64,000 nt of DNA, taken from assembly GCA_965247355.1 (NCBI GenBank), contig OZ252011.1, forward strand, positions 2,046,001 to 2,110,000, read 5' to 3'. Below the pieces are notes generated by a model that was given only the letters and a program-made list of their open reading frames with translations, was not told where the DNA came from and searched no databases. Each line of letters opens with the position of its first letter. Position 1 is the stretch's first letter. Position numbers and translations under genes: made by a program. Below, piece after piece: positions 43,497 through 51,277 of the stretch. The DNA comes from RHLJ01 sp965247355 (GTDB lineage: Bacteria > Bacteroidota > Rhodothermia > Balneolales > Balneolaceae).

Positions 43497-43545
43497 ATTT
43501 AAAGATGAAACTGGGATATCACCAACTTAGTGCGTGACACTCTTA

Positions 43546-43556
43546 TGTTAGTGCCA
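43546..43556. repeat. Left boundary repeat of the AT-rich island
   Basis: TGTTAGTGCCA. Its exact inverse complement occurs at 46407-46417 just after the island genes; the two bracket 2.87 kb. Confidence 0.55.
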
Positions 43557-43576
43557 AAAAAATAAAACAGAAAATC

Positions 43577-43594
43577 ATGGAAAAGAAAAAATGA
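43577..43594 (+). CDS. Five-codon leader ORF (MEKKK) overlapping the SGNH start
   Basis: ATG GAA AAG AAA AAA TGA. The stop overlaps the ATG of the SGNH gene (ATGA at 43591-43594). Such short overlapping ORFs can supply ribosomes to a following gene that lacks its own strong site. Existence as a translated ORF is inferred. Confidence 0.3.
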   Translation: MEKKK

Positions 43595-44160
43595 ATTATT
43601 TAATCATCGGAGATAGTTTTATTAAAGGAACAGGAGCACAAAATAATTTAGGTTGGGCGCAAATGTTCAAGAACAATAACCCACAACTTAATGTCGAAAT
43701 ATCCGGAGTAGGTGGAGATAATATATTAAAGGTTAATAATAGATTATCATCTTTGGATAAAGACATGTTTGACATTGTAATTCTTGGAGTTGGAATAAAT
43801 GATAGTAGATATAGACCTTCAAAAAATGGATATGAAATTTCTTTAGATAATTTTCAAGATGGATTAATTTCATTCGCCAATTATTTCACAGAAAGAAATT
43901 CTAAAGTATCAATTTTTTTTACAGGCTTGACTAAAGTTGATGAAACTAAAACCTCTCCCTATAAGCATGACAAATATTACCTAAATAAGAATATTGAAAT
44001 TTTTGATAGAAAATTGCAAGAAACTTCAAGCATGATAGGAGTCTCATATATTTATGTCCCTGAACTGATAGATAATCTTAATAATCTTTCAGATGGGCTA
44101 CATCCATCAAACCAAGGTCATAAAATTCTTCTTGATGCTGTTACTCAAAAAGTTTATTAA
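43591..44160 (+). CDS. SGNH/GDSL-family hydrolase
   Basis: 189 residues, no signal peptide. SGNH blocks: GDSFIKGTG (block I, Ser9), SGVGGDN (block II, Gly), LGVGINDSR (block III, Gly and Asn) and LSDGLHPSNQGHK (block V, Asp and His). The family includes esterases and O-acetyl-transferring or deacetylating enzymes for carbohydrates. It is the first gene of the island and is followed 17 bp later by the glycosyltransferase, so a role in trimming or acylating a glycan is plausible. Base composition is strongly AT-rich. Confidence 0.82.
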   Translation: MNYLIIGDSFIKGTGAQNNLGWAQMFKNNNPQLNVEISGVGGDNILKVNNRLSSLDKDMFDIVILGVGINDSRYRPSKNGYEISLDNFQDGLISFANYFTERNSKVSIFFTGLTKVDETKTSPYKHDKYYLNKNIEIFDRKLQETSSMIGVSYIYVPELIDNLNNLSDGLHPSNQGHKILLDAVTQKVY

Positions 44161-44177
44161 AGAATTTAACTCGAAAA

Positions 44178-45323
44178 ATGAAGAACATTCTCTTCCTAAC
44201 AGTAAATACAAGTCATAATGATGGTGGTTCTTCAATTCAGATGAGAATGCTTGGAGAATCATTAAAAAAGTACAATTATAATTATAAGATACTGTACAAA
44301 TATTGGGAAAACAGCGATTATTCTGTCGATTTCAAACAAAACATAAACCAGTATGAAAATGCAATAATAGAGCCTTATCACGAAAACCCTGATATAGTAA
44401 CACAAATTATCAATAAATATAATATTGATGTTTTATACTGCCATTTAAATGCGCTTAAATATTTATTATGTGCTGTTGAGAGTTTAGAAAGAGAAATCCC
44501 AATAATAGTTTATTGCGGAATCAGTATTGATTTAGATGATAACCTAATTAGACAATTAAGAAAACCATTAATAAAAGCTATTGTAAGCGTTTCTGAACAG
44601 TTCGCAAAAGAAATTAGAGGAATAATTAAATCAGACCAAGTTATTGTTCAAACCATTAGACAAGGTGTAAAAATCTTGTTTTCTGAAAAGGAAAACATCA
44701 AGATTAATAGCCTTTTTGATTCCAAAGCAAGGATTATTCTTTCTCTTGCAAGCATGAGGGAATATAAAAAACATGATGATTTTGTTGAAATAGTGGAAGG
44801 TGTAAACAATAAAATTCCAAATACATTTGGGGTAGTAGTAGGAAAAATAGATATGCAGCTTATAAGGAGAATTAGTAATAAACTAAATCTAAAAGCTACT
44901 TATTACCCTGACAAGAATTTTGTCCAGATAGGCTGTACCTACTTTGTTGACCTTTCTATGTATGTAGGAAATTGGATTAAAAGAAGTGACGTTTTATTAC
45001 TAACCTCAGATGGTCATGAATCAATTCCGGGCTCGCTTAAAGAAGCCATCTTTTTGAATAAACCTGTATTTGCTTTTGAAACAGGTCATCTTTCTGAAAT
45101 GTTTGAAGATAAATCAAAGGAGAAGTTCTTGATTGAGAATCGGGATAAGCTAAAAATAATTTCAAGTTTAATTGAATATTTTAAAGAACCATCTAAAGCT
45201 TTAAAACACTTACCAAATTTAAATAGGTTTATCTTAATGAACTTCTCTCAGGAAAAAAGAGCAGTACAACATAGAATTCTTTTTCAAAAAATATTAAAAA
45301 ATGAATCTGCACAAATTAATTAA
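44178..45323 (+). CDS. GT-B-type glycosyltransferase (GT4-like)
   Basis: 381 residues. N-terminal Rossmann domain (MKNILFLTVNTSHNDGGSSI). The donor-binding region has SDVLLLTSDGHESIPGSLKE and AIFLNKPVFAFETGHLSEMF, in the positions of the E-x7-E loop of GT4 enzymes (Glu in HESIPGSLKEA), and RIILSLASMREYKKHDDFVE is the usual second-domain entry strand. It is soluble and probably works on the inner face of the membrane. The stop overlaps the next gene by 23 bp. Like its neighbours it is unusually AT-rich. Confidence 0.78.
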   Translation: MKNILFLTVNTSHNDGGSSIQMRMLGESLKKYNYNYKILYKYWENSDYSVDFKQNINQYENAIIEPYHENPDIVTQIINKYNIDVLYCHLNALKYLLCAVESLEREIPIIVYCGISIDLDDNLIRQLRKPLIKAIVSVSEQFAKEIRGIIKSDQVIVQTIRQGVKILFSEKENIKINSLFDSKARIILSLASMREYKKHDDFVEIVEGVNNKIPNTFGVVVGKIDMQLIRRISNKLNLKATYYPDKNFVQIGCTYFVDLSMYVGNWIKRSDVLLLTSDGHESIPGSLKEAIFLNKPVFAFETGHLSEMFEDKSKEKFLIENRDKLKIISSLIEYFKEPSKALKHLPNLNRFILMNFSQEKRAVQHRILFQKILKNESAQIN

Positions 45324-46395
45324 TGATGAAAATTGGTTTGAAAACCTTGAAAGCTATCTGTTTTTTATTACAGATTCTAATGTTTGTGTTGCAACTGAAA
45401 ATTATATTAATTCATTTAGATCCAATTTGATTGCAAAAGATGTAACTATTGAAGAGGGAGCAATAATCAAGGGACTTGTCAAAATTGAATCTGGTTGTGT
45501 AATAAAGTCAGGTACAACTATAGAAGGTCCCGTTTTTATTGGAGAGAAAAGCACGTTAGGACCTAATTGTTATGTTCATCACGGTGTGTATATAGGTTCA
45601 AATTCAACAGTCAATCAAGGTGCAGAAATTAAAGGTTCTATCCTATTAAATGGAGTGAAATGTTATCATTTTGGGTATATTGGAAATTCTATTATCGGAA
45701 AAAACGTCAATATCGGAGCAGGGTTTATCTCGGCAGTCAAAAGATTTGATTTGAAAAATGTCAAGTCAAAAATTAGCGATAAATTTGTTGAAATAGACAA
45801 AAAAGTTGGATGTTTTATTGGCAATAACTCTCAAATAGGTGTTAATGTTCACACATTGCCTGGGCGAGTAATTGAGCCTAATAGCCAAGTTTTGCCAGGA
45901 AGTCAATATAGTGGTAAATCAAATCTTGTTTCTTCAAATGAATTAGACCAGGAAGAAAGAGTATGGGAGGGAATAATAAATATTTGGGATAAAGAAGCTG
46001 ACCGATTTTGGATGAGAAATAATGTTTTTCTAACAATAAATGGCGCAATATTACTATTTATAACATCTTTTTCAAAAGATAACTTAATTGCAATTATTGT
46101 TTCCATTTTTGGAATGGTTCTCTGCGGAATTTGGCTTGATGTAAATATTATTGGAAAATATTATTTAGATAGATGGAAAACACCTTTAAAACAAATAGAA
46201 AAACAATGGCACATAAAGCCATTACATATAATTGAGGAGAAATCACGAACTGACCCCATCCCTAATGAATACAAATCTTCTTCAAAATATATGACATGGT
46301 TGATAAAGCTTTTCATGTTTTTTTGGACGTTCATATTACTCTATAAAGTGATAATATATATGATGGAGACAATTAAAATACCTTTTTATCAATAA
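45301..46395 (+). CDS. Left-handed beta-helix (hexapeptide repeat) protein with C-terminal membrane domain
   Basis: 364 residues. About 40-200 are hexapeptide repeats of the GlmU/GlgC/NTP-transferase type (VTIEEGAIIKGLVKIESGCV, IKSGTTIEGPVFIGEKSTLG). About 225-290 form a different domain: IWDKEADRFWMRNNVFLTIN, then two hydrophobic helices and GKYYLDRWKTPLKQIEKQWH. A last helix is at about 330-352. The RFWxRNNxFLxxN helix-pair resembles small two-helix membrane domains seen in SLATT/RipA-like proteins, but that is only a pattern impression. No N-terminal nucleotidyltransferase domain is present, so the catalytic role, if any, would be acetyl transfer. Confidence 0.72.
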   Translation: MNLHKLINDENWFENLESYLFFITDSNVCVATENYINSFRSNLIAKDVTIEEGAIIKGLVKIESGCVIKSGTTIEGPVFIGEKSTLGPNCYVHHGVYIGSNSTVNQGAEIKGSILLNGVKCYHFGYIGNSIIGKNVNIGAGFISAVKRFDLKNVKSKISDKFVEIDKKVGCFIGNNSQIGVNVHTLPGRVIEPNSQVLPGSQYSGKSNLVSSNELDQEERVWEGIINIWDKEADRFWMRNNVFLTINGAILLFITSFSKDNLIAIIVSIFGMVLCGIWLDVNIIGKYYLDRWKTPLKQIEKQWHIKPLHIIEEKSRTDPIPNEYKSSSKYMTWLIKLFMFFWTFILLYKVIIYMMETIKIPFYQ

Positions 46396-46539
46396 AAAAA
46401 GAATTCTGGCACTAACAACGTGTATGTGTTCATACCAGGCAAAAGCCCGCCGCGCCACATACCCGAAACCGTTGGAGAAGTATTCGCTTCCTTCTTTTCT
46501 CTACTGTGGAGAGACAACTCATTTCTTATAAAGAAATGC
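46396..46539. other. Right edge of the AT-rich island with attC-like dyad
   Basis: Contains TGGCACTAACA (46407-46417, inverse of the left boundary repeat). GTGTATGTG (46420-46428) is answered by CACATAC (46456-46462), and CCGTTGGAG (46470-46478) stands in for a right core GTT. The layout R''-spacer-L''...L'-spacer-R' with an unpaired centre is that of an integron attC site. The right core deviates from GTTRRRY. GC returns to the chromosomal level here. Confidence 0.45.
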
Positions 46540-46662
46540 TTAGAATAAAGAAATAATTAAGGCTTTGGTAACCGGATACACATAATCCACCATGAGATTC
46601 AGGGTTACGATCATCATGGTCATGTAGAATAAATCTTTTCCGTTGTTCTTAAACTTTTCCAT
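46540..46662 (-). CDS. Small 40-residue membrane-associated protein
   Basis: ATG at 46660-46662 behind a very strong AGGAGAGAGG ribosome site, stop at 46540-46542. The product starts MEKFKNNGKDLFYMTMMIVT and ends LVDY-type/PVTKALIISLF; the middle is a short hydrophobic helix after a charged start. It follows the cdsA stop by 17 bp in the same direction, so it is probably the last gene of the cdsA unit. Function unknown. Confidence 0.6.
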   Translation of the reverse strand: MEKFKNNGKDLFYMTMMIVTLNLMVDYVYPVTKALIISLF

Positions 46663-46679
46663 CCTCTCTCCTTTTTGTG

Positions 46680-47501
46680 TTAGAAAGAGATAGTAGTTAA
46701 TTCTTCCAACACCATAAAATACACCCAGGCTACGGGTGCAGCGAGGATGAGGGCGTCAAAACGGTCGAAGAAGCCTCCATGGCCGGGTAGCAGGTTGGAG
46801 GAGTCTTTAACGCCGGCTTTGCGTTTGAGTTTGCTTTCCAGCAAGTCGCCAATAGGGCCGAAGGTACCTACCAGTATGGCTAGAGGAATGAGTTGTAGCA
46901 GTGTGAGTGGAGACTCATAAGGAACGGCCAGCAGAAAAAGATATGCCGCTACAAAGCTTCCTATATAGCCTGAGAAAAAACCTTCCCACGTTTTATTGGG
47001 ACTGATGTCCGATGCCAGCTTGTGCTTCCCGAAGGTCTTGCCGCCGAAGTAGGCAAAGATATCGCTTCCCCATACCATAAAGACGACCGTCATGGTTAGC
47101 AGAAAGCCGGTTTCGTTTTCTCCAAGATCAGAAATCATGATTAATGAGAGTATTCCGATCGGTGCGTATAATCCGGCAAAAAAGGTGAAGCTCAGTTCGG
47201 AGGTGCTGTACTCCGAGGTATTGAAGGTCTGTAGAGCTGTGAATAGTAAAAAGATTCCAACCCCTATTTCGAGGCTGAAGGGAATTTCCTGGGAGAGCAT
47301 CACCCAAAGTCCGATGGTATAGGGGAACAGCATATCCACCGGGGAACGGGCGGCATCCAGAATTTTTATCATCTCATGAATAATGAAATAGCCAATCCCG
47401 ATCATTAGCCCTTTAAAATACCAGTCGCCGAGCCAGGCTAAGAAAATAAATAGTGCCGCTGCCGGAACTGCAAAAGCAATGCGTTTAGCCAGTTCGCTCA
47501 A
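46680..47501 (-). CDS. cdsA: Phosphatidate cytidylyltransferase
   Basis: 273 residues, about seven or eight membrane helices. The CDS signature is complete: SPNKTWEGFFSG and GPIGDLLESKLKRKAGVKDS, followed by LLPGHGGFFDRFDAL. It makes CDP-diacylglycerol from phosphatidate and CTP, the entry to all phospholipids. It overlaps the DUF2007 gene by 4 bp. Confidence 0.97.
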   Translation of the reverse strand: MSELAKRIAFAVPAAALFIFLAWLGDWYFKGLMIGIGYFIIHEMIKILDAARSPVDMLFPYTIGLWVMLSQEIPFSLEIGVGIFLLFTALQTFNTSEYSTSELSFTFFAGLYAPIGILSLIMISDLGENETGFLLTMTVVFMVWGSDIFAYFGGKTFGKHKLASDISPNKTWEGFFSGYIGSFVAAYLFLLAVPYESPLTLLQLIPLAILVGTFGPIGDLLESKLKRKAGVKDSSNLLPGHGGFFDRFDALILAAPVAWVYFMVLEELTTISF

Positions 47502-47785
47502 GCGTCTTCTCCTTCTTCAGAATTAAACTCCGGATTCGAAGCTTCTAAGTCTGCCAATGCTTTCCGGGCTTTCTTCTCGAATTCAACCGGAACGTACAGA
47601 TAAATAAGTGCCATCTCCCCAACAACTAAGCTGTAGGCTGAATCCCGTTTTGATAGAATATTTGAAGGAATCTTGAGATTCGAGAGGTAATTTTTGGCCA
47701 TGTCTACTTCGTAGTCAGTACTACCTTCCAGCACACATACCCAGTTATCTATATCGTTAGGCTTGGGATGATCAAACAAACTCAT
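47498..47785 (-). CDS. DUF2007-family small protein
   Basis: 95 residues: WVCVLEGSTDYEVDMAKNYL and SNLKIPSNILSKRDSAYSLV, then IYLYVPVEFEKKARKALADL. This is the putative signal-transducing/DUF2007 fold, a ferredoxin-like domain that may bind a partner enzyme. It is tightly coupled (4 bp overlaps on both sides) between the CPBP protease and cdsA. Confidence 0.78.
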   Translation of the reverse strand: MSLFDHPKPNDIDNWVCVLEGSTDYEVDMAKNYLSNLKIPSNILSKRDSAYSLVVGEMALIYLYVPVEFEKKARKALADLEASNPEFNSEEGEDA

Positions 47786-48771
47786 ACTTCCGGTTTCGTT
47801 TTTAGTCTATACATCAATAAAAGCAAACCTATGGTAACAATCACGCTTAATACAATCATATACCAGGGGAACGCCATTTCTGATGGATCGGCTGCAGCTT
47901 CGAGGAATTCGGGGTTCATTGAACCATATACTACCTGACTTCCATTGTTGATAAAATGAAGGATCATTGCTGGGATTAAACTATCTGAGATATAGGTGAC
48001 ATAGGCCAGAATAAATCCTATAAAACTGAGTGGCAGCAGGTTTGAGGGCTGAAGATGGTAAGCTCCAAACATTACGCTGGAAACGATAATCGCTGCCCAG
48101 ATTCCCCAGCTTTTTTCTAATGCCCGCATAATGTACCCTCTGAACATCACCTCTTCGAAAATAGCAGGCACTAATGCGATATAAATCAATCCGTATATAA
48201 CTGCGTTTTCAGTTTTGATAAAGCCGGTTATGACTTCGAGCATCTGATCCTGCAAATCCTGAAAAAAACTTAATCCCGGGAAAATACCCATCAGCCATTC
48301 GAAGATATTCAGATTTAACCATCCCAGAAATCCAACTAGCCCCCAGGATGCTACCAGTAAAATAATGGCCAGAATTGTATTTGGAATGAGATTAGGGGCC
48401 GACTTCAACCTCAAAAACTCATGATGCTTTCCTTTTACACTATGAGCTTTGGATATAAAATAAGAGGCTAATCCAATGATCAGAAACTGACCTATAGAAT
48501 TGGCCTGGAGCTGTACACTTATGTTCTGTGTCAGCGCTTCAATGATAACCTGAGGATCAGAAGAAATAGTATCAAGTGTCGGGAGAATCATTATTACTGA
48601 AATAATGCTACCCAATAACTGAAAGGCAATTAATCCTACAAACAGCCATCCAAAGGCAACGGCCCAATGGCTGAAGCCATTTCTCTCGACCCATGGGGCA
48701 AGAGGCGACGGTTCAAATTCTGTGTAACTAAATTTTTGCGAAGTTTGAGCCGCCTTTTTTTCCTCTTCCAT
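47782..48771 (-). CDS. CPBP-family intramembrane metalloprotease (Abi/CAAX-like)
   Basis: 329 residues, about eight membrane helices. Motif 1 is IFEEVMFRGYIMRAL (EExxxR), motif 2 FGAYHLQPSN (FxxxH) and motif 3 AMILHFINNGSQ (HxxxN). The family includes type II CAAX prenyl proteases and self-protection proteins. A role in the envelope operon is unknown. Confidence 0.88.
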   Translation of the reverse strand: MEEEKKAAQTSQKFSYTEFEPSPLAPWVERNGFSHWAVAFGWLFVGLIAFQLLGSIISVIMILPTLDTISSDPQVIIEALTQNISVQLQANSIGQFLIIGLASYFISKAHSVKGKHHEFLRLKSAPNLIPNTILAIILLVASWGLVGFLGWLNLNIFEWLMGIFPGLSFFQDLQDQMLEVITGFIKTENAVIYGLIYIALVPAIFEEVMFRGYIMRALEKSWGIWAAIIVSSVMFGAYHLQPSNLLPLSFIGFILAYVTYISDSLIPAMILHFINNGSQVVYGSMNPEFLEAAADPSEMAFPWYMIVLSVIVTIGLLLLMYRLKTKPEV

Positions 48772-48791
48772 CTACTACTTAACTATTATAT

Positions 48792-49340
48792 TTATTCTTC
48801 GCTGGCGAAGACTTTTGCACCGATTAACCCGGAGATTGCATTTAAGATTCCCATCATAGCTAACGAGATCAACACTGTAACTACGCTGATACCCGGATCA
48901 GGAATAAACCCTTTAGCCATTTCTAACTGGTCGTCGGTCATGTTTTGTGCTTCAAGATTTGCAATGCTCCAGTCATAAAAAGCCTGATTTAATTCAGCAT
49001 CAATAAAGCTGGTCCATATCCAGGTAATTGCTGTACTTATTACCACGGCTACTACCCCCGCTAATAAACCAATAAGTGCCCCTTTTCCGATTGGGAAAGT
49101 GATATCGTACTCTTTAGCAAAATGTCGTGTGGCTATAAATCCACCAATTGCACCAAAAAGACAAGCAAATGTTCCAATGGCCTGAGAGAGACCAAAACTA
49201 GAGCCTGTTGGCTCGCTGCTGATAGTCATGTACTGACTTATTAGTCCTAACACAGAAAGAATAACTGCTGCAATTAAACCTCCAATCATTACTGAAGTCC
49301 AATAGCTTGGGTTCTCTGTTTGCATGTTTTCATATTCCAT
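48792..49340 (-). CDS. DUF4199-family membrane protein
   Basis: 182 residues with four hydrophobic segments, typical of DUF4199 (SYWTSVMIGGLIAAVILSVL, FPIGKGALIGLLAGVVAVVI, ISLAMMGILNAISGLIGAKV). The start at 49338-49340 has a strong AAGGAGG ribosome site and overlaps the DUF2085 gene by 11 bp. Function unknown; common in Bacteroidota. Confidence 0.82.
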   Translation of the reverse strand: MEYENMQTENPSYWTSVMIGGLIAAVILSVLGLISQYMTISSEPTGSSFGLSQAIGTFACLFGAIGGFIATRHFAKEYDITFPIGKGALIGLLAGVVAVVISTAITWIWTSFIDAELNQAFYDWSIANLEAQNMTDDQLEMAKGFIPDPGISVVTVLISLAMMGILNAISGLIGAKVFASEE

Positions 49341-49815
49341 AAGATTCCTCCTTTTTAACGATTCGTTTAAAAAACTCGTTGGCTAAATATAGAGCCAGAA
49401 ATACTCCGAAAGAAGCTCCCAGCCAAAATCGGGAATGTAATGTGTTTGACCAAATTGAAAAGTGATTACCAATTACATCCACCAGATTCACCACGATTGA
49501 TACCATTATTAGTTTCAATAGTACTGAATTTATTACACTAAAGAACCGTGGAATTAAGGGCATTAGAAGCACTATTATGGCAAAACCTCCATAAATACCT
49601 AAGCATCGTGAGCATACTGCCATCGCTTGCCCATTGATAAAAAAAGAACGATCCGGTTGTTGGTGACACACCATATCAAATACCTGATGCTGCCAGCTGT
49701 ACCCTCCCAAATCCGGTTGGTGAAATAATCCGGGACCAAGCCCGATGACAAGTAAGCCTAAACTGGTTATAAGAAGTGGAAAATAGATTCCTTGTTGATG
49801 AGCCCTGACTTCCAC
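49330..49815 (-). CDS. DUF2085-family membrane protein
   Basis: 161 residues with four membrane segments. The cysteine motif FDMVCHQQPDRSFF, then MAVCSRCLGIYGGF is diagnostic of DUF2085. The start is a GTG at 49813-49815, six bases after the thioesterase stop. Function unknown; the invariant Cys/His set suggests metal or redox. Confidence 0.85.
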   Translation of the reverse strand: MEVRAHQQGIYFPLLITSLGLLVIGLGPGLFHQPDLGGYSWQHQVFDMVCHQQPDRSFFINGQAMAVCSRCLGIYGGFAIIVLLMPLIPRFFSVINSVLLKLIMVSIVVNLVDVIGNHFSIWSNTLHSRFWLGASFGVFLALYLANEFFKRIVKKEESYGI

Positions 49816-49821
49816 ACCTGA

Positions 49822-50259
49822 TTACCCTGAAGATTCTTTTTTAAACTGATCCAGAAAATATGACGGAGCTCTGCAGGGTCGTCGTGTTTCTTCATCCATA
49901 AAACAAAGGGCTACTTTACCGAGCACACACAACTGATCCCGTTCTTTGGCAATTACTTTATACCAGGTTTGAAGACGAACACCGGGGCTATCAAAAACCA
50001 TCACCTTGATAATGATTTCCTCATCGTAAAATACCGGTGATTTATACTCCAGCTCTGCATTAATTACCGGGAGCATAATTCCGTCATCCTCCATCTTGCT
50101 GTATGAGAGTCCGTAAGAACGGATCATTTCGGTTCGTGCAACTTCAAAATATTCGAGATAGCGACCGTAATACACATAGCCCATTTTATCCGTTTCACCG
50201 TATCTACTCCTTAGAGTATGATCGAATTCTACGAGCGGTTGTTCTTGGGGAAAATCCAC
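49822..50259 (-). CDS. Acyl-CoA thioesterase, YbgC/FadM type
   Basis: 145 residues, one hot-dog domain. RYGETDKMGYVYYGRYLEYF carries the catalytic Asp of the 4HBT family, and FEVARTEMIRSYGLSYSKME follows as usual. It cleaves acyl-CoA or acyl-ACP thioesters in the cytoplasm. The start is GTG, 4 bp after accA. Confidence 0.9.
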   Translation of the reverse strand: MDFPQEQPLVEFDHTLRSRYGETDKMGYVYYGRYLEYFEVARTEMIRSYGLSYSKMEDDGIMLPVINAELEYKSPVFYDEEIIIKVMVFDSPGVRLQTWYKVIAKERDQLCVLGKVALCFMDEETRRPCRAPSYFLDQFKKESSG

Positions 50260-50263
50260 AGAA

Positions 50264-51217
50264 TCAGGCTTTTTGGAATGCGCCCATTCCCGAGTATTTC
50301 TCTATTCGTTGCTCAACTAATTTTTCTGGTTTGAGCTTCTTTAAACGGGTAAGACTTTGCTTAATTTGCTTCTTCACTGCTTCTGCTGCTTTTTCATGAT
50401 CCCGATGTGCCCCTCCAAGTGGTTCTGGTATTACGCCGTCAATCACTTTTAATTCTTGGAGATCGGTAGCCGTTAATTTTAATACTTCAGCAGCTTGTTC
50501 TTTATAGTCCCATGTTTTCCAAAGGATGGATGAACATGACTCAGGAGAAATAACGGAATACCAGGTATTTTCCATCATATAGACTTCATTTCCCATTCCA
50601 ATTCCGATTGCCCCACCACTGGCCCCTTCGCCAATAACAATGGTCACAAATGGCACTTTAAGTAACGCCATCATTTTCAGGTTTTTGGCAATCGCTTCTG
50701 CCTGACCACGTTCCTCAGCTTCAAGTCCAGGAAAAGCACCCGGAGTATCAAGAAGGGTAATAATTGGTACACCAAACTTTTCGGCCAGCTTCATCAAACG
50801 ATATGCTTTGCGATATCCCTCTGGATTGGCCATTCCAAAATTTCGATATGTTCTTTTAACGGTATCACGACCTTTTTGATGCCCGATAATCATGACAGAA
50901 GCTCCATCAATAGTAGCTAATCCTCCTATGATGGCTTTATCATCCGCATGATACCGATCCCCGTGAAGCTCAATAAAGTTATCGCAAATCAACTCGATAT
51001 AATCCAATGTATATGGTCGATCCGGATGACGTGCCAGTTGCACTCTTTGCCAGCGGGTAAGATTTTTAAAAGTACTTTCGCGAAGAGCGTCTACTTTTTT
51101 CTTGAGTCCGCTGATCTCTTTATTTAACACTCCATCACCTACCGAAGAAATTCCTTCCAGTTCTTCTATTTTCTTTTCTAAATCGGCAATTGGTTGTTCA
51201 AAATCCAAATACTGCAT
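50264..51217 (-). CDS. accA: Acetyl-CoA carboxylase carboxyltransferase subunit alpha
   Basis: 317 residues of standard size. RHPDRPYTLDYIELICDNFI, GRDTVKRTYRNFGMANPEGY, LDTPGAFPGLEAEERGQAEA and GEGASGGAIGIGMGNEVYMM are textbook AccA segments. It works with AccD to move the carboxyl group from biotin to acetyl-CoA, the first step of fatty acid synthesis. accD is not in the window. Confidence 0.98.
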   Translation of the reverse strand: MQYLDFEQPIADLEKKIEELEGISSVGDGVLNKEISGLKKKVDALRESTFKNLTRWQRVQLARHPDRPYTLDYIELICDNFIELHGDRYHADDKAIIGGLATIDGASVMIIGHQKGRDTVKRTYRNFGMANPEGYRKAYRLMKLAEKFGVPIITLLDTPGAFPGLEAEERGQAEAIAKNLKMMALLKVPFVTIVIGEGASGGAIGIGMGNEVYMMENTWYSVISPESCSSILWKTWDYKEQAAEVLKLTATDLQELKVIDGVIPEPLGGAHRDHEKAAEAVKKQIKQSLTRLKKLKPEKLVEQRIEKYSGMGAFQKA

Positions 51218-51277
51218 ATCTATCTTTTAAGTTCTTTGGTTGAATATACACAACTAATATTGCAATCGGAGTACTTT

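Larger units (their letters stand above)
43169..43590. other. Intergenic region at the left edge of the AT-rich island
   Basis: 422 bp without a real gene. It carries a long inverted repeat (43452-43496), a tiny ORF MNKI* with its own AGGAG at 43490-43504, the left 11-bp boundary repeat (43546-43556) and a second tiny ORF (43577-43594). AT content rises sharply from about 43310 on. Confidence 0.5.

Noticed and set aside
46501..46540. Short hairpin CATTTCTT/AAGAAATG as a terminator of the cdsA unit
   Set aside because: Stem is short and AT-only and no T-run follows on the minus strand.
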